Source: Bacillus sp. V59.32b (GTDB taxonomy: Bacteria > Bacillota > Bacilli > Bacillales > DSM-1321). From it: 62,913 nucleotides of DNA. The stretch covers positions 1 to 62,913 of the forward strand of contig NZ_QVTC01000022.1 in NCBI RefSeq assembly GCF_003429085.1, written 5' to 3'. The position numbers were made by a program, and so were the translations under genes. Shown here piece by piece: positions 20,822-29,948 of this stretch. Each line of letters opens with the position of its first letter. The first letter of the stretch is position 1. The notes under the pieces are model-generated. The model saw nothing but the letters and a program-made list of their open reading frames with translations, had not been told where the DNA came from and did no database searches.

Positions 20822-22054
20822 TTGATAAAGAAATATACTTGCCAAAATGGAGTTCGGATTGTACTTGAGAATATTCCAACGGTTCGTTCGGCTGCTATCG
20901 GGATTTGGATAAAAACGGGATCACGCAATGAAACGCCGGAGCTTAATGGCATTTCGCATTTTTTAGAACATATGTTTTTTAAAGGCACGGCTAATCGTAA
21001 TGCTCGGGAGATTGCCGAGTCTTTCGATAGCATTGGAGGCCAGGTTAATGCATTTACTTCAAAAGAGTATACTTGCTATTACGCCAAGGTTCTTGACAAC
21101 CACGCGAGCTACGCCTTGGAAATCCTCTCGGATATGTTCTTTAATTCTACTTTTGATGAAGAAGAGTTACAGAAAGAAAAGAATGTTGTCTATGAAGAAA
21201 TCAAAATGTATGAAGACACTCCGGATGATATCGTTCATGATTTATTGAGCCAGGCGGTGTATGAAAAGCATCCCCTCGGATTTCCGATTTTAGGTACTGA
21301 AGAAACGCTGAATACATTTAATAGCGAATCATTGAAAAAGTATGTACACGATATGTATACACCGGACAAGGTAGTCATTTCGATTGCCGGCAATGTGGAC
21401 GAAAGTCTGATTAAAGAAGTAGAAGGCTACTTCGGTTCCTATGAGGGCGGTAGCAATGGGAATGCTGAGCTTATCAAACCGGGCTTTCATCAAAACAAGC
21501 TTTCCCGGAAGAAAGAAACTGAACAGGCGCATTTATGTCTTGGATTTGAAGGGCTGCAAATTGGCCATCAAGACGTGTATAGCTTGATCGTGCTCAACAA
21601 TATCCTCGGTGGGAGCATGAGCAGCCGCCTCTTCCAGGAAGTCAGGGAACAGCGTGGCCTAGCTTATTCCGTATACTCTTACCATTCCGGTTATCAGGAC
21701 AGCGGATTGGTCACCATTTATGGAGGCACGGGCGCGAACCAGCTCGATAGTCTGTATGAAACGATTCAGGAAACGCTGACGACCCTCAAAGGGCAGGGAA
21801 TTACTGAGAAAGAACTGAGAAACAGCAAAGAACAGCTTAAAGGAAGCTTAATGCTCAGTTTGGAAAGCACGAACAGCCGAATGAGCAGGAACGGCAAAAA
21901 CGAATTGCTGCTTGAAAAGCATAAGTCACTCGACGAAATCGTCGAAATGATTGATGAAGTAACGGAGGATAGCGTCAATACACTTGCCAATCAAATTTTT
22001 TCAGATAACTACTCTTCTTCCTTAATCAGCCCGCTGGATGATTGGAAAGAATAA
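20822..22054 (+). CDS. mlpA: M16-family zinc peptidase MlpA (YmxG)
   Basis: Processing-peptidase-like metalloprotease (pitrilysin family). The 410-residue protein shows the inverted zinc motif HFLEH at residues 46-50, the downstream glutamate ligand in VVYEEIKMYEDTP, and the C-terminal half-domain with GGSMSSRLFQEVREQRGLAYSVYS split as in active M16B enzymes. TTG start preceded by AGGAGGAA. It lies 31 bases after ylxY and is followed by a terminator. Confidence 0.93.
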   Translation: MIKKYTCQNGVRIVLENIPTVRSAAIGIWIKTGSRNETPELNGISHFLEHMFFKGTANRNAREIAESFDSIGGQVNAFTSKEYTCYYAKVLDNHASYALEILSDMFFNSTFDEEELQKEKNVVYEEIKMYEDTPDDIVHDLLSQAVYEKHPLGFPILGTEETLNTFNSESLKKYVHDMYTPDKVVISIAGNVDESLIKEVEGYFGSYEGGSNGNAELIKPGFHQNKLSRKKETEQAHLCLGFEGLQIGHQDVYSLIVLNNILGGSMSSRLFQEVREQRGLAYSVYSYHSGYQDSGLVTIYGGTGANQLDSLYETIQETLTTLKGQGITEKELRNSKEQLKGSLMLSLESTNSRMSRNGKNELLLEKHKSLDEIVEMIDEVTEDSVNTLANQIFSDNYSSSLISPLDDWKE

Positions 22055-22058
22055 TAAC

Positions 22059-22098
22059 AAGACCTTGCTGCCTGAATTGGAAAGCGAGGTCTTTTTTT
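22059..22098 (+). terminator. Intrinsic terminator after mlpA
   Basis: AAGACCT (22059-22065) and AGGTCTT (22087-22093) pair, with inner GCT/AGC pairing, and are followed by a T run to 22098. Confidence 0.75.
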
Positions 22099-22138
22099 CG
22101 AAGATAAGAGAAAGTATAACTTTTTTAACTTTGACAGA

Positions 22139-22237
22139 TGTCTAGCTACGATGTCCAGGACGCACTAGTGCCGACGTCGAACGGGATGTGGCGGTCTTAG
22201 GCGTTCTTCCTAACTTACAGGGCGCTTGCGCTTTTCT
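22139..22237. repeat. Dispersed structured repeat, copy C (shortened)
   Basis: Third copy, between mlpA and ymxH. It keeps the opening tgtctagctac, the internal gatgtggcggtcttaggcgttcttcc and the closing acagggcgcttgcgcttttct, and also the aaagtataactttttt lead-in (from about 22110) seen before copies A and B. The left GCGCCC arm is lost here, so the closing stem cannot form. Confidence 0.75.
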
Positions 22238-22331
22238 AAGTTCTCACACTTCTTTTGTAATACGAAAGTACTTCTAATCAATTGAATTTAACGATATAGA
22301 TTAGTAAAGATAAAAGAGGAGGAGAACTTTC

Positions 22332-22616
22332 ATGAGACTTAGTGAACTTAGCGGAAAAGAAATCGTCGATGTGAAAAGGGCGGAGCGCCTTGGCGTTCTC
22401 GGGCAGACAGACCTTGAAATAAATGAAAGCGGACAGATTACAGCGCTGATTATCCCGTCTGTGAAGTGGTTCGGACTGAAGCGGAATGGGAATGAAATCC
22501 GTGTCCCATGGAGGCATATAAAAAAGATCGGAACAGATATGATCATAATCGATATACCGGAGCATCAAGCGTATTCCGAGCAGGAATTGCCGCAAAAAAT
22601 AAAATTCCCGGATTAA
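22332..22616 (+). CDS. ymxH: YlmC/YmxH family PRC-barrel protein
   Basis: 94-residue PRC-barrel protein of the YlmC/YmxH sporulation family, consisting of the barrel core: MRLSELSGKEIVDVKRAERL, then LEINESGQITALIIPS and EIRVPWRHIKKIGTDMIIID. No transmembrane segment. AGGAGGAG precedes the ATG. In B. subtilis ymxH also lies between mlpA and spoVFA. The biochemical role is unknown. Confidence 0.88.
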   Translation: MRLSELSGKEIVDVKRAERLGVLGQTDLEINESGQITALIIPSVKWFGLKRNGNEIRVPWRHIKKIGTDMIIIDIPEHQAYSEQELPQKIKFPD

Positions 22617-22657
22617 TAACGAAAAAAAAGTGATGAATCTAATAGCAAACTAACATG

Positions 22658-22684
22658 AACCGCCTTTTCCAAGGCGGTTTTTTT
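22658..22684 (+). terminator. Intrinsic terminator after ymxH
   Basis: AACCGCCTT (22658-22666), TTCC loop, AAGGCGGTT (22671-22679), then T run to 22684. Confidence 0.9.
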
Positions 22685-22752
22685 GTGCTTTTAGCTTCAT
22701 ATATATCAATCGGAGATACAGCCCGAAAGTATATCGAAAACCTGAAACGATT

Positions 22753-22781
22753 CACCTATCACGTGAAAAAAACATAAGATG
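22753..22781 (+). promoter_or_regulatory. Candidate SigK promoter for dpaA
   Basis: CACC (22753-22756), 16 bases, CATAAGATG (22773-22781). The known SigK -10 is CATAnnnTA, so the last base deviates. dpaAB is mother-cell, SigK-controlled in B. subtilis, which supports the call. Confidence 0.4.
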
Positions 22782-22848
22782 GGAAGGTAAAAACCCGAAT
22801 TTTGATATCTCGCAGGATTATTTTTAGGTAAAAGAAGGTGACGGCTTA

Positions 22849-23742
22849 ATGCTGACAGGCATGCATATCGCGGTGATAGGCGGAGACGCCCGCCAGTTAG
22901 AGGTAGTCCGCAAACTCACAGAGCTTGATGCCAAACTATCATTGGTAGGCTTTGAACAGCTGGACCACTCCTTTACAGGCGCAATAAAAGAAAAGTTGAG
23001 TGAAGTCAATTTTTCAGAAATCGACACGATCATTTTGCCAGTTCCGGGAACGAATTCTGAAGGAAAGGTTGAAACAATCTTTTCCAATGAAGAGGTATAC
23101 ATGACTGAGGACATCCTTTCAAAAACCCCGACACATTGCACGATTTATTCCGGAATCAGCAATGATTATTTAAATGCAATCATCAAAAAAACAAATCGGC
23201 AGCTCGTTCAGCTCTTTGAAAGAGATGATGTGGCGATTTATAATTCCATACCTACTGTAGAAGGGACCATCATGATGGCCATCCAGCATACGGACTTTAC
23301 CATCCATGGTTCAAAGGTAGTCGTTCTTGGTTTCGGCCGGACAGGAATGAGCGTTGCCAGAACGTTTCAAGCGATAGGCGCTAAGGTAAAGGTTGGTGCA
23401 CGAAAGAGCGAGGACCTCGCCAGAATAACTGAAATGGCGATGGACTCGTTCCATCTCGATGAACTCTCCAAAGCGGTTAGAGACGTCGATATATGCATAA
23501 ATACGATCCCGGTACAAATTGTAACCGCATCAGTGCTGGCGAATATGCCCGTCCATACGCTCTTAATCGATCTTGCTTCAAAACCTGGGGGCACCGACTT
23601 CCGTTACGCGGAAAAAAGGGGGATCAAGGCCCTGCTCGCCCCAGGACTCCCTGGAATTGTCGCGCCCAAAACAGCAGGAAAGATATTAGCCAATGTACTT
23701 GCACAGCTCATTAGAGAAGATATGAATAAAAGGAAGGGGTAA
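22849..23742 (+). CDS. dpaA: Dipicolinate synthase subunit A (SpoVFA)
   Basis: Together with DpaB it oxidises dihydrodipicolinate, the lysine-pathway intermediate, to dipicolinic acid in the mother cell late in sporulation. The 297-residue protein has an N-terminal domain starting MHIAVIGGDARQLEVVRKL and a Rossmann domain with VVLGFGRTGMSVARTFQAIG near residues 154-173 and the conserved LLAPGLPGIVAPKTAG near 262-277. ATG after GAAGGTGA. Six bases separate it from dpaB. Confidence 0.95.
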   Translation: MLTGMHIAVIGGDARQLEVVRKLTELDAKLSLVGFEQLDHSFTGAIKEKLSEVNFSEIDTIILPVPGTNSEGKVETIFSNEEVYMTEDILSKTPTHCTIYSGISNDYLNAIIKKTNRQLVQLFERDDVAIYNSIPTVEGTIMMAIQHTDFTIHGSKVVVLGFGRTGMSVARTFQAIGAKVKVGARKSEDLARITEMAMDSFHLDELSKAVRDVDICINTIPVQIVTASVLANMPVHTLLIDLASKPGGTDFRYAEKRGIKALLAPGLPGIVAPKTAGKILANVLAQLIREDMNKRKG

Positions 23743-23747
23743 ACGTT

Positions 23748-24347
23748 ATGACTTTGAAAGGAAAGAGAATCGGCTTTGGACTTACTGGTTCTCATTGCAC
23801 CTATGATATCGTTTTTCCGGAAATCGAGAAATTGGTAAACGAAGGCGTAGAGGTGATTCCGATCGTCACTGCAACGGTAAAAAATACTGAAACAAGATTT
23901 GGCAAGGGAGAGGACTGGATTGATAGAATCGAAAAGCTAACAGGTCATCACGTAATCGATACGATGGTTAAAGCAGAGCCACTTGGTCCTAAAATGCCGC
24001 TTGCGTGCATGGTGATTGCCCCGTTAACCGGAAATTCATTGAGCAAGATGGCTAATGCATTGACCGACTCTCCCGTGTTGATGGCTGCTAAAGCAACGAT
24101 GCGAAACCACAGTCCGGTTGTTCTCGGGATTTCAACAAATGATGCTCTTGGCTTAAACGGGGTCAATCTGATGAGACTGATGGCTGCAAAGGATATTTAT
24201 TTTGTGCCATATGGCCAGGATGATCCGGAAAAGAAACCAAACTCCATGGTGGCAAGGATGAGCATGGTAAGGGAGACGATCATTCACGCGCTTAAGGGTG
24301 AGCAGATCCAGCCTGTTCTCGTCGAAAGATACAAAGACCCCACCTAA
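23748..24347 (+). CDS. dpaB: Dipicolinate synthase subunit B (SpoVFB)
   Basis: Flavoprotein-fold partner of DpaA, 199 residues. The N-terminus LKGKRIGFGLTGSHCTYDIV and the central CMVIAPLTGNSLSKMANALTD are typical of the phosphopantothenoylcysteine-decarboxylase-like fold used by this subunit. AAGGGG precedes the ATG. Placement before asd-dapG-dapA puts the enzyme next to the supply of its substrate. Confidence 0.95.
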   Translation: MTLKGKRIGFGLTGSHCTYDIVFPEIEKLVNEGVEVIPIVTATVKNTETRFGKGEDWIDRIEKLTGHHVIDTMVKAEPLGPKMPLACMVIAPLTGNSLSKMANALTDSPVLMAAKATMRNHSPVVLGISTNDALGLNGVNLMRLMAAKDIYFVPYGQDDPEKKPNSMVARMSMVRETIIHALKGEQIQPVLVERYKDPT

Positions 24348-24455
24348 AGAAAAAGGCAGTGAAGGCCATCGCCGATTGGCGAGCGATCCGAAGGCGGGGA
24401 ACAGGCGCAGTTGTACGTATGCAGATAGACAGGTTTAAGCTTTCCTTCCCCCCCT

Positions 24456-24596
24456 AAAAAACCATACAGCCTTTCATAGAAATTTTTAACACAAAAGTTT
24501 GATTCTTTCACATTCTAATATGATAAGATATATGATATTCTTGAAAGTATAGTAAAAAATACGTAAACGATAGATTATAAATCTGTATGGTTTTTT
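24456..24596. repeat. 14-bp perfect inverted-repeat pair in the dpaB-asd gap
   Basis: AAAAAACCATACAG at 24456-24469 and its exact reverse complement at 24583-24596 flank 113 AT-rich bases. The right copy runs to just before the asd ribosome binding site (AAAAGGGGA). The segment between has -10-like hexamers (TATGAT, TAAGAT) around 24520-24530. The pair could close a long stem in the asd leader or be the ends of a small inserted element. A degenerate copy of the tcgccgattggcga palindrome lies at about 24368-24382. Confidence 0.7.
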
Positions 24597-24614
24597 GAAA
24601 AGGGGAATGTTTTG

Positions 24615-25670
24615 ATGACACAATTATCCGGATTGAACGTCGCGGTTTTAGGAGCAACCGGTGCGGTAGGCCAGCAAATGGTCGCCACGCTAGAAAAGCG
24701 AGATTTGCCGATAAAGAAATTAACCCTATTATCTTCGGCACGTTCAGCGGGAAAGAAGATCGTATTTAAAGGCGAAGAAATCGAAGTCCAGGAAGCGAAG
24801 CCGGAAAGCTTTGAGGGGATCGATATCGCTTTATTCAGCGCAGGAGGCAGCATATCAAAGGAGTTTGCTCCTGAAGCGGTAAAGCGCGGAGCCATTGTCG
24901 TCGATAATACAAGCGCTTTCCGCATGGACGAGAATACCCCCCTTGTCGTTCCTGAAGTGAATGAAGAAGACCTTAAGCTGCACAATGGCATCATCGCCAA
25001 CCCGAACTGTTCCACGATACAAATGGTCGTGGCACTTGAGCCGATCAGAAAAAAATACGGCCTCGATAAAGTGGTCGTGTCGACTTATCAGGCCGTTTCA
25101 GGTGCCGGGGCCGCTGCTATAGCCGAATTGAAGGACCAGTCTCAGGCCATTTTGAACGAAGAAGCAGCCGAGGCGTCCGTTTTACCGGTTAAAGGCGACA
25201 AAAAGCATTACCCGATTGCCTTTAACGTGATCCCGCAAATTGATAAATTCCAAGACAATGGGTTCACCTTTGAAGAAATGAAGATGATTAATGAGACGAA
25301 GAAGATCATGCATATGCCGGAGCTTCCCGTTGCGGCTACATGCGTTCGTCTGCCTGTCGTTACCGGACACTCAGAATCGGTCTATATTGAAGTAGAAAGC
25401 GAAGGAGTGACCGCAGTACAGCTTAAAGAGTTGCTAAAAACGGCACCAGGAATTGTCTTGCAGGATGATCCGGAAAACCAGGTCTATCCGATGCCGGCAG
25501 ATGCAGTCGGTAAAAATGACGTTTTCGTGGGAAGAATCCGGAAGGACCTGGATCAAGACAATGGCTTCCATTTATGGGTTGTTTCCGATAACCTCCTCAA
25601 AGGGGCAGCATGGAATTCAGTACAAATCGCCGAAAGCCTTTTAAAATTAGGATTAGTCACAGTAAAATAA
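24615..25670 (+). CDS. asd: Aspartate-semialdehyde dehydrogenase
   Basis: NADPH-dependent reduction of aspartyl phosphate to aspartate semialdehyde, shared by the lysine/DAP, threonine and methionine pathways. The 351-residue protein has [19 protein letters not shown] at the N-terminus, the active-site NPNCSTIQM with C132, and the substrate-binding segment around [20 protein letters not shown] 24615 follows AAAAGGGGA; the in-frame TTG one codon earlier is an alternative. It heads asd-dapG-dapA. Confidence 0.95.
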   Translation: MTQLSGLNVAVLGATGAVGQQMVATLEKRDLPIKKLTLLSSARSAGKKIVFKGEEIEVQEAKPESFEGIDIALFSAGGSISKEFAPEAVKRGAIVVDNTSAFRMDENTPLVVPEVNEEDLKLHNGIIANPNCSTIQMVVALEPIRKKYGLDKVVVSTYQAVSGAGAAAIAELKDQSQAILNEEAAEASVLPVKGDKKHYPIAFNVIPQIDKFQDNGFTFEEMKMINETKKIMHMPELPVAATCVRLPVVTGHSESVYIEVESEGVTAVQLKELLKTAPGIVLQDDPENQVYPMPADAVGKNDVFVGRIRKDLDQDNGFHLWVVSDNLLKGAAWNSVQIAESLLKLGLVTVK

Positions 25671-25731
25671 ATACTACAGGAAAAGCATTGTCAGCTAAAC
25701 TCAGGTGCTGACTTATATTTGAGGTGTTTCT

Positions 25732-26973
25732 ATGAAAATCATCGTTCAGAAATTCGGTGGAACTTCGGTTCGGGATGAAGAAAGCAGATCGCACGCTTTG
25801 CGACATATCGAAAAGGCGGTCAGTGATGGCTTCAAAGTAGTGGTCGTCGTATCGGCAATGGGCAGAAAAGGCGAACCATACTCGACAGATACGCTGTACT
25901 CCCTTGTAAACGGGTCTGACAGCAAGATTTCGAAAAGAGAGCAGGACTTGCTTTTATCGGTAGGAGAAACCATTTCTACTGTCGTTTTTACTAATATGTT
26001 GCTTGAGAATGGGATAAAAGCAACTGCATATACAGGTGCGCAAGCCGGATTCCGGACTAATGGTGAGCATACAAGTGCAAAAATAATTGAAATGAAAAGC
26101 GAGCGTATTCTGAAAGAGCTTGAAAACCAGGAAGTTATCGTTGTGGCCGGCTTCCAGGGAGCAGCGAAGAATGGCGACGTAACTACGATTGGCCGCGGAG
26201 GCAGCGACACATCCGCGGCTGCCCTTGGAGCGGCCCTCAAGGCTGAATGGGTTGATATTTACACGGATGTGGACGGTATCATGACTGCCGATCCGCGGAT
26301 TGCAGAGAACGCCCGTCCGCTTTCAGTGGTAACCTACAACGAGGTGTGCAACATGGCCTATCAGGGGGCAAAAGTTATCCACCCGCGTGCCGTGGAAATC
26401 GCCATGCAGGCAAAAGTGCCGATCAGAATCCGTTCAACTTATACAGATGAACTGGGCACGCTTGTCACGACGATTAACAGGGATAACCAAGGCAGCGACA
26501 TTCGTGAACGCTTAGTTACAGGGATAGCCCATGTTTCACAAATCACTCAGATTAAAGTAACCGCAAAAAAGGACCAGTACGATCTTCAGGCGGAAGTATT
26601 CCAAGCAATGGCAAATGCGTCCATATCCGTTGACTTCATCAACATTTCGCCTAATGCGGCCATTTACACCGTAACCGATGAAATGACTTCACGCGCGATA
26701 GAAATCCTGAAGAGTCTCGGATATGAACCTGCGATTCAAAAAAATTGCGCAAAAGTATCGGTAGTAGGTGCAGGAATCAATGGTGTTCCAGGTGTGGCAG
26801 CGAAAATCGTTACCGCGCTTTCTGAGAAAGGGATCGGCATTCTTCAATCGGCGGACAGCCATACAACAATCTGGGTCCTTGTAAAAGAAGCTGACCTAGT
26901 GGAAGCAGTGAATTCGCTGCACGATACCTTTGAGTTGCATAAAGAAGCGGTGGATCACCGCATAACGGATTAA
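25732..26973 (+). CDS. dapG: Aspartokinase I (diaminopimelate-sensitive type)
   Basis: Phosphorylates aspartate, the first step towards DAP, lysine and dipicolinate. The 413-residue protein starts with the kinase signature IVQKFGGTSVRDEESR, has GRGGSDTSAAALGAAL near 149-164 and two C-terminal ACT domains from about residue 265. Gene context (between asd and dapA after dpaAB) identifies the DapG-type isozyme rather than LysC. A GTCAGC/GCTGAC hairpin lies upstream at about 25691-25712. Confidence 0.93.
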   Translation: MKIIVQKFGGTSVRDEESRSHALRHIEKAVSDGFKVVVVVSAMGRKGEPYSTDTLYSLVNGSDSKISKREQDLLLSVGETISTVVFTNMLLENGIKATAYTGAQAGFRTNGEHTSAKIIEMKSERILKELENQEVIVVAGFQGAAKNGDVTTIGRGGSDTSAAALGAALKAEWVDIYTDVDGIMTADPRIAENARPLSVVTYNEVCNMAYQGAKVIHPRAVEIAMQAKVPIRIRSTYTDELGTLVTTINRDNQGSDIRERLVTGIAHVSQITQIKVTAKKDQYDLQAEVFQAMANASISVDFINISPNAAIYTVTDEMTSRAIEILKSLGYEPAIQKNCAKVSVVGAGINGVPGVAAKIVTALSEKGIGILQSADSHTTIWVLVKEADLVEAVNSLHDTFELHKEAVDHRITD

Positions 26974-27004
26974 TGACTGTCTAATAAATCAAGAGGTGTT
27001 TGAT

Positions 27005-27871
27005 ATGGTATACTTTGGAAGAGTTTCGACCGCAATGGTTACTCCTTTTGACAAAAAGGGAAATATTGATTTTACGAAAACAACCCAGCTTGTTAATTAC
27101 TTAATCGAAAACGGTACGGATTCGCTTGTGCTTGCCGGAACCACAGGCGAATCACCGACCTTATCTACAGAAGAAAAAATGGCCCTGCTCCGTCATGTTG
27201 TGAAAGTTGTTGAAAAGCGGGTTCCTATCATAATGGGTACAGGCAGCAACAATACGTATGCTTCCATCGAGTTGACGAAGAAGGCTGAACAAAGTGGTGC
27301 TGATGCCGTTATGCTCGTAGCACCGTATTACAACAAGCCAAGTCAGGAAGGGCTGTATCAGCATTTCAAGGCGATCGCCGAGAGCACTTCCCTGCCAGTT
27401 ATGATTTACAATATTCCGGGAAGATCGACGGTTAATATCGAACCAGAAACAGTTATCAGGCTTTCACAGATCCCTAATATTGTCGCTGTTAAAGAAGCAA
27501 GCGGGAATATAAACGCAATGACAGAGATCATTGCAAGCACTGATGAGGACTTTTTGCTTTACAGCGGTGATGACGGAATTACGCTTCCTGTGCTATCCAT
27601 CGGTGGAGTTGGAGTCGTATCAGTCGCCTCACACGTCATCGGCAAAGAAATGCAGGCAATGATCGACCAATTCCTGCAAGGCAACCATAAGGAAGCCGCA
27701 AAGCTTCACCAAAGCTTATTGCCGGTCATGGAAGGTCTGTTTGTCGCACCGAACCCCGCTCCTGTTAAAACAGCCTTGCAATTGAAAGGGATGGATGTAG
27801 GATCTGTCAGATTACCGCTCATTCCGCTTACAGAGCAAGAAAGAGTCACGCTAAATGAGCTAATTAAATAA
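27005..27871 (+). CDS. dapA: 4-hydroxy-tetrahydrodipicolinate synthase
   Basis: Condenses pyruvate with aspartate semialdehyde, the branch point to DAP, lysine and, in the mother cell, dipicolinate. The 288-residue TIM-barrel protein has GTTGESPTLS near 42-51, the YYNKPSQEGLYQHF segment with the catalytic tyrosine region, IYNIPGRS, and the Schiff-base lysine K163 in AVKEASGN. ATG 27005 follows AGAGGTG (26992-26998); the in-frame GTG at 26996 overlaps this site. Confidence 0.95.
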   Translation: MVYFGRVSTAMVTPFDKKGNIDFTKTTQLVNYLIENGTDSLVLAGTTGESPTLSTEEKMALLRHVVKVVEKRVPIIMGTGSNNTYASIELTKKAEQSGADAVMLVAPYYNKPSQEGLYQHFKAIAESTSLPVMIYNIPGRSTVNIEPETVIRLSQIPNIVAVKEASGNINAMTEIIASTDEDFLLYSGDDGITLPVLSIGGVGVVSVASHVIGKEMQAMIDQFLQGNHKEAAKLHQSLLPVMEGLFVAPNPAPVKTALQLKGMDVGSVRLPLIPLTEQERVTLNELIK

Positions 27872-27878
27872 CACAGAG

Positions 27879-27905
27879 AGCCAATCTTACGAAGATTGGC
27901 TTTTT
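27879..27905 (+). terminator. Intrinsic terminator after dapA
   Basis: GCCAATCTT (27879-27887), ACG loop, AAGATTGGC (27891-27899), T run to 27905. Confidence 0.88.
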
Positions 27906-28090
27906 ACATACTTTTAAAAGCAGGCTGAAAATTAAAACACCAATACTTTCCTGTTTCAGTTACTAGCTATGGGCGGATCAAGTATATTGATAAGGGGTTT
28001 GGCTAATGATAATTGTGGAAAAAAATGGGTTAAACAATGGCATCGAAAATAGCTGATTCCTTAAATAAAAGATCTGGAGAACTGAATATG

Positions 28091-28120
28091 TTGTCATGTT
28101 TTTTTAGCATCAGGTATAAT
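28091..28120 (+). promoter_or_regulatory. SigA-type promoter for rnjB
   Basis: TTGTCA (28091-28096), 18-base spacer, TATAAT (28115-28120), 48 bases before the rnjB start. Confidence 0.75.
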
Positions 28121-28167
28121 GGAATCAATTGGAGTTTTGAACGGATTTTTCTAAGGAGGATATACCA

Positions 28168-29835
28168 TTGACAAAAGAACAGAATCAAGGCATAAGAATC
28201 ATTCCTCTTGGGGGACAAGGTGAACTCGGGAAAAACATGTATGTTGCAGAAGTGTATGGCGATATCTTTCTGCTGGATGCAGGCCTAATGTTTCCAGAAG
28301 AAGAAATGCTGGGGATTGATGCTGTCATCCCGGATATTACTTATCTAATCGAAAATAAAGAACGGCTTCAGGGGATATTTTTAAGCCATGGCCATGAGGA
28401 TCATATGGGGGCACTGACATATGTTCTGAAGTATTTGCCTGTTCCTGTATACGGAACCAAGCTGACAATCGGGCTGGCAAAAGCGAAATTGTTGGAAGAT
28501 GATTTTAAAGGAAATGCAGAATTCATTGAAGTGGAGTCTCATTCCAGATTAACGTTTCCGAACGCGGATGTCTCTTTCTTTAAAACGAACCATAGTATTC
28601 CTGATTCGGTAGGGATTGTAATCCATACCTCTGAAGGAGCGATCGTCTATACGGGTGATTTCAAGTTCGATCAGGCTGCCGCAGATTTGTACAAGCCTGA
28701 TATTGGGGAGATGGCCAAAATAGGGGAAGGAGGCGTGCTATGTCTGCTATCTGACAGCACCGGAGCCGAAAAACCCGGTTATACTCCATCTGAAGCGCTC
28801 GTTGCAAAGGATATGGCCGATGCATTTTACAATGCAAACGGGCGAATCATCGTTACCTGTTTTGCTTCGAATATTAATCGGATCCAGCATGTTTTCAATG
28901 CTGCGGCATTCAGCGGCAGGAAATTGGCCGTTGACGGCAAGAGCCTAAAGCGTGTTTATGAGACGGCATTAAAAGCAGGCTATTTGAAAGTTGACGAAGA
29001 AATGATTATTCCGATTACGAAAATCAGTGATTTTCCGGATAACGAAATTGTCATCCTTTCCACAGGGCATCAGGGCGAACCCATTGCAGCTTTACAAAAA
29101 ATGGCCAAGCAAACGCATAAACAGGTCAACATTAAAGCTGGCGATACCGTTTTGATTGCCGCCTCCCCTCTTAAGAGCGGAGAAGTCATTTTATATAAAA
29201 CAATCGATTTGCTTTTCAGGGCAGGTGCGAACGTTGTTTCCGGACCAAATCGGGTCCATGTTTCCGGGCACGGCAGCCAGGAAGAGCTGAAAATGATGAT
29301 CAACCTGATCAAACCGAAGTATTTGATTCCCGTCCATGGAGAATACCGCCATCTAAATGCACACGCAAAGGTCGGCATAGCTTCAGGACTTTCTAAAGAG
29401 AATATTATAATTGCTGAAAAAGGTGATGTGATCGAGGTCAAGCTTGATAAAATCCGTCTCTCCAGCAAGGTTTCGGCAGGGAATATCCTCATTGACGGCA
29501 GCGGAGTTGGCGATGTCGGGAATATCGTATTGAGGGACCGCCGATTGTTATCCCAGGATGGTATTTTGATTGTGGTTGTAACGTTGAATCGCCGCGACAA
29601 AACAATTGCCGCCGGACCGGAAATCATTTCACGCGGGTTTGTTTATATCCGGGAATCTGAAAAACTAATGACCGAATCGGCAGGAATCGTTACGGAAATC
29701 GTCAAAAAAGCGGCATCGAGACAAGTGTTTGATTGGTCAACCTTGAAGCAGGATATCAGGGATTCGCTAAATCAATATTTATTTGAAAAAACAAAACGTC
29801 GCCCGATGATCCTGCCTATCATTATGGAAATTTAA
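28168..29835 (+). CDS. rnjB: Ribonuclease J2
   Basis: Metallo-beta-lactamase/beta-CASP ribonuclease; in Bacillus it pairs with RNase J1 in mRNA turnover and rRNA processing. The 555-residue protein shows SHGHEDHMGAL with H74, the DSTGAEKPGYT and CFASNINRIQ motifs of the beta-CASP domain, VHVSGHGSQEELKMMINL and a C-terminal domain. TTG start with AAGGAGG. B. subtilis rnjB (ymfA) has the same position, which supports J2 over J1. Confidence 0.92.
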   Translation: MTKEQNQGIRIIPLGGQGELGKNMYVAEVYGDIFLLDAGLMFPEEEMLGIDAVIPDITYLIENKERLQGIFLSHGHEDHMGALTYVLKYLPVPVYGTKLTIGLAKAKLLEDDFKGNAEFIEVESHSRLTFPNADVSFFKTNHSIPDSVGIVIHTSEGAIVYTGDFKFDQAAADLYKPDIGEMAKIGEGGVLCLLSDSTGAEKPGYTPSEALVAKDMADAFYNANGRIIVTCFASNINRIQHVFNAAAFSGRKLAVDGKSLKRVYETALKAGYLKVDEEMIIPITKISDFPDNEIVILSTGHQGEPIAALQKMAKQTHKQVNIKAGDTVLIAASPLKSGEVILYKTIDLLFRAGANVVSGPNRVHVSGHGSQEELKMMINLIKPKYLIPVHGEYRHLNAHAKVGIASGLSKENIIIAEKGDVIEVKLDKIRLSSKVSAGNILIDGSGVGDVGNIVLRDRRLLSQDGILIVVVTLNRRDKTIAAGPEIISRGFVYIRESEKLMTESAGIVTEIVKKAASRQVFDWSTLKQDIRDSLNQYLFEKTKRRPMILPIIMEI

Positions 29836-29948
29836 TGTAGAAATTTGTTCCCGGCTTGCGAATATGCAAGGCCGGGATAATTCATGAGAATGAAGCTGCT
29901 CCTTCCAGATAATAATAACCTTATTAGAAACTGAAAGGAGATTGTTAA

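Noticed and set aside
28005..28055. 16-codon ORF before rnjB
   Set aside because: Weak site, no conservation evidence, upstream of the clear rnjB promoter.
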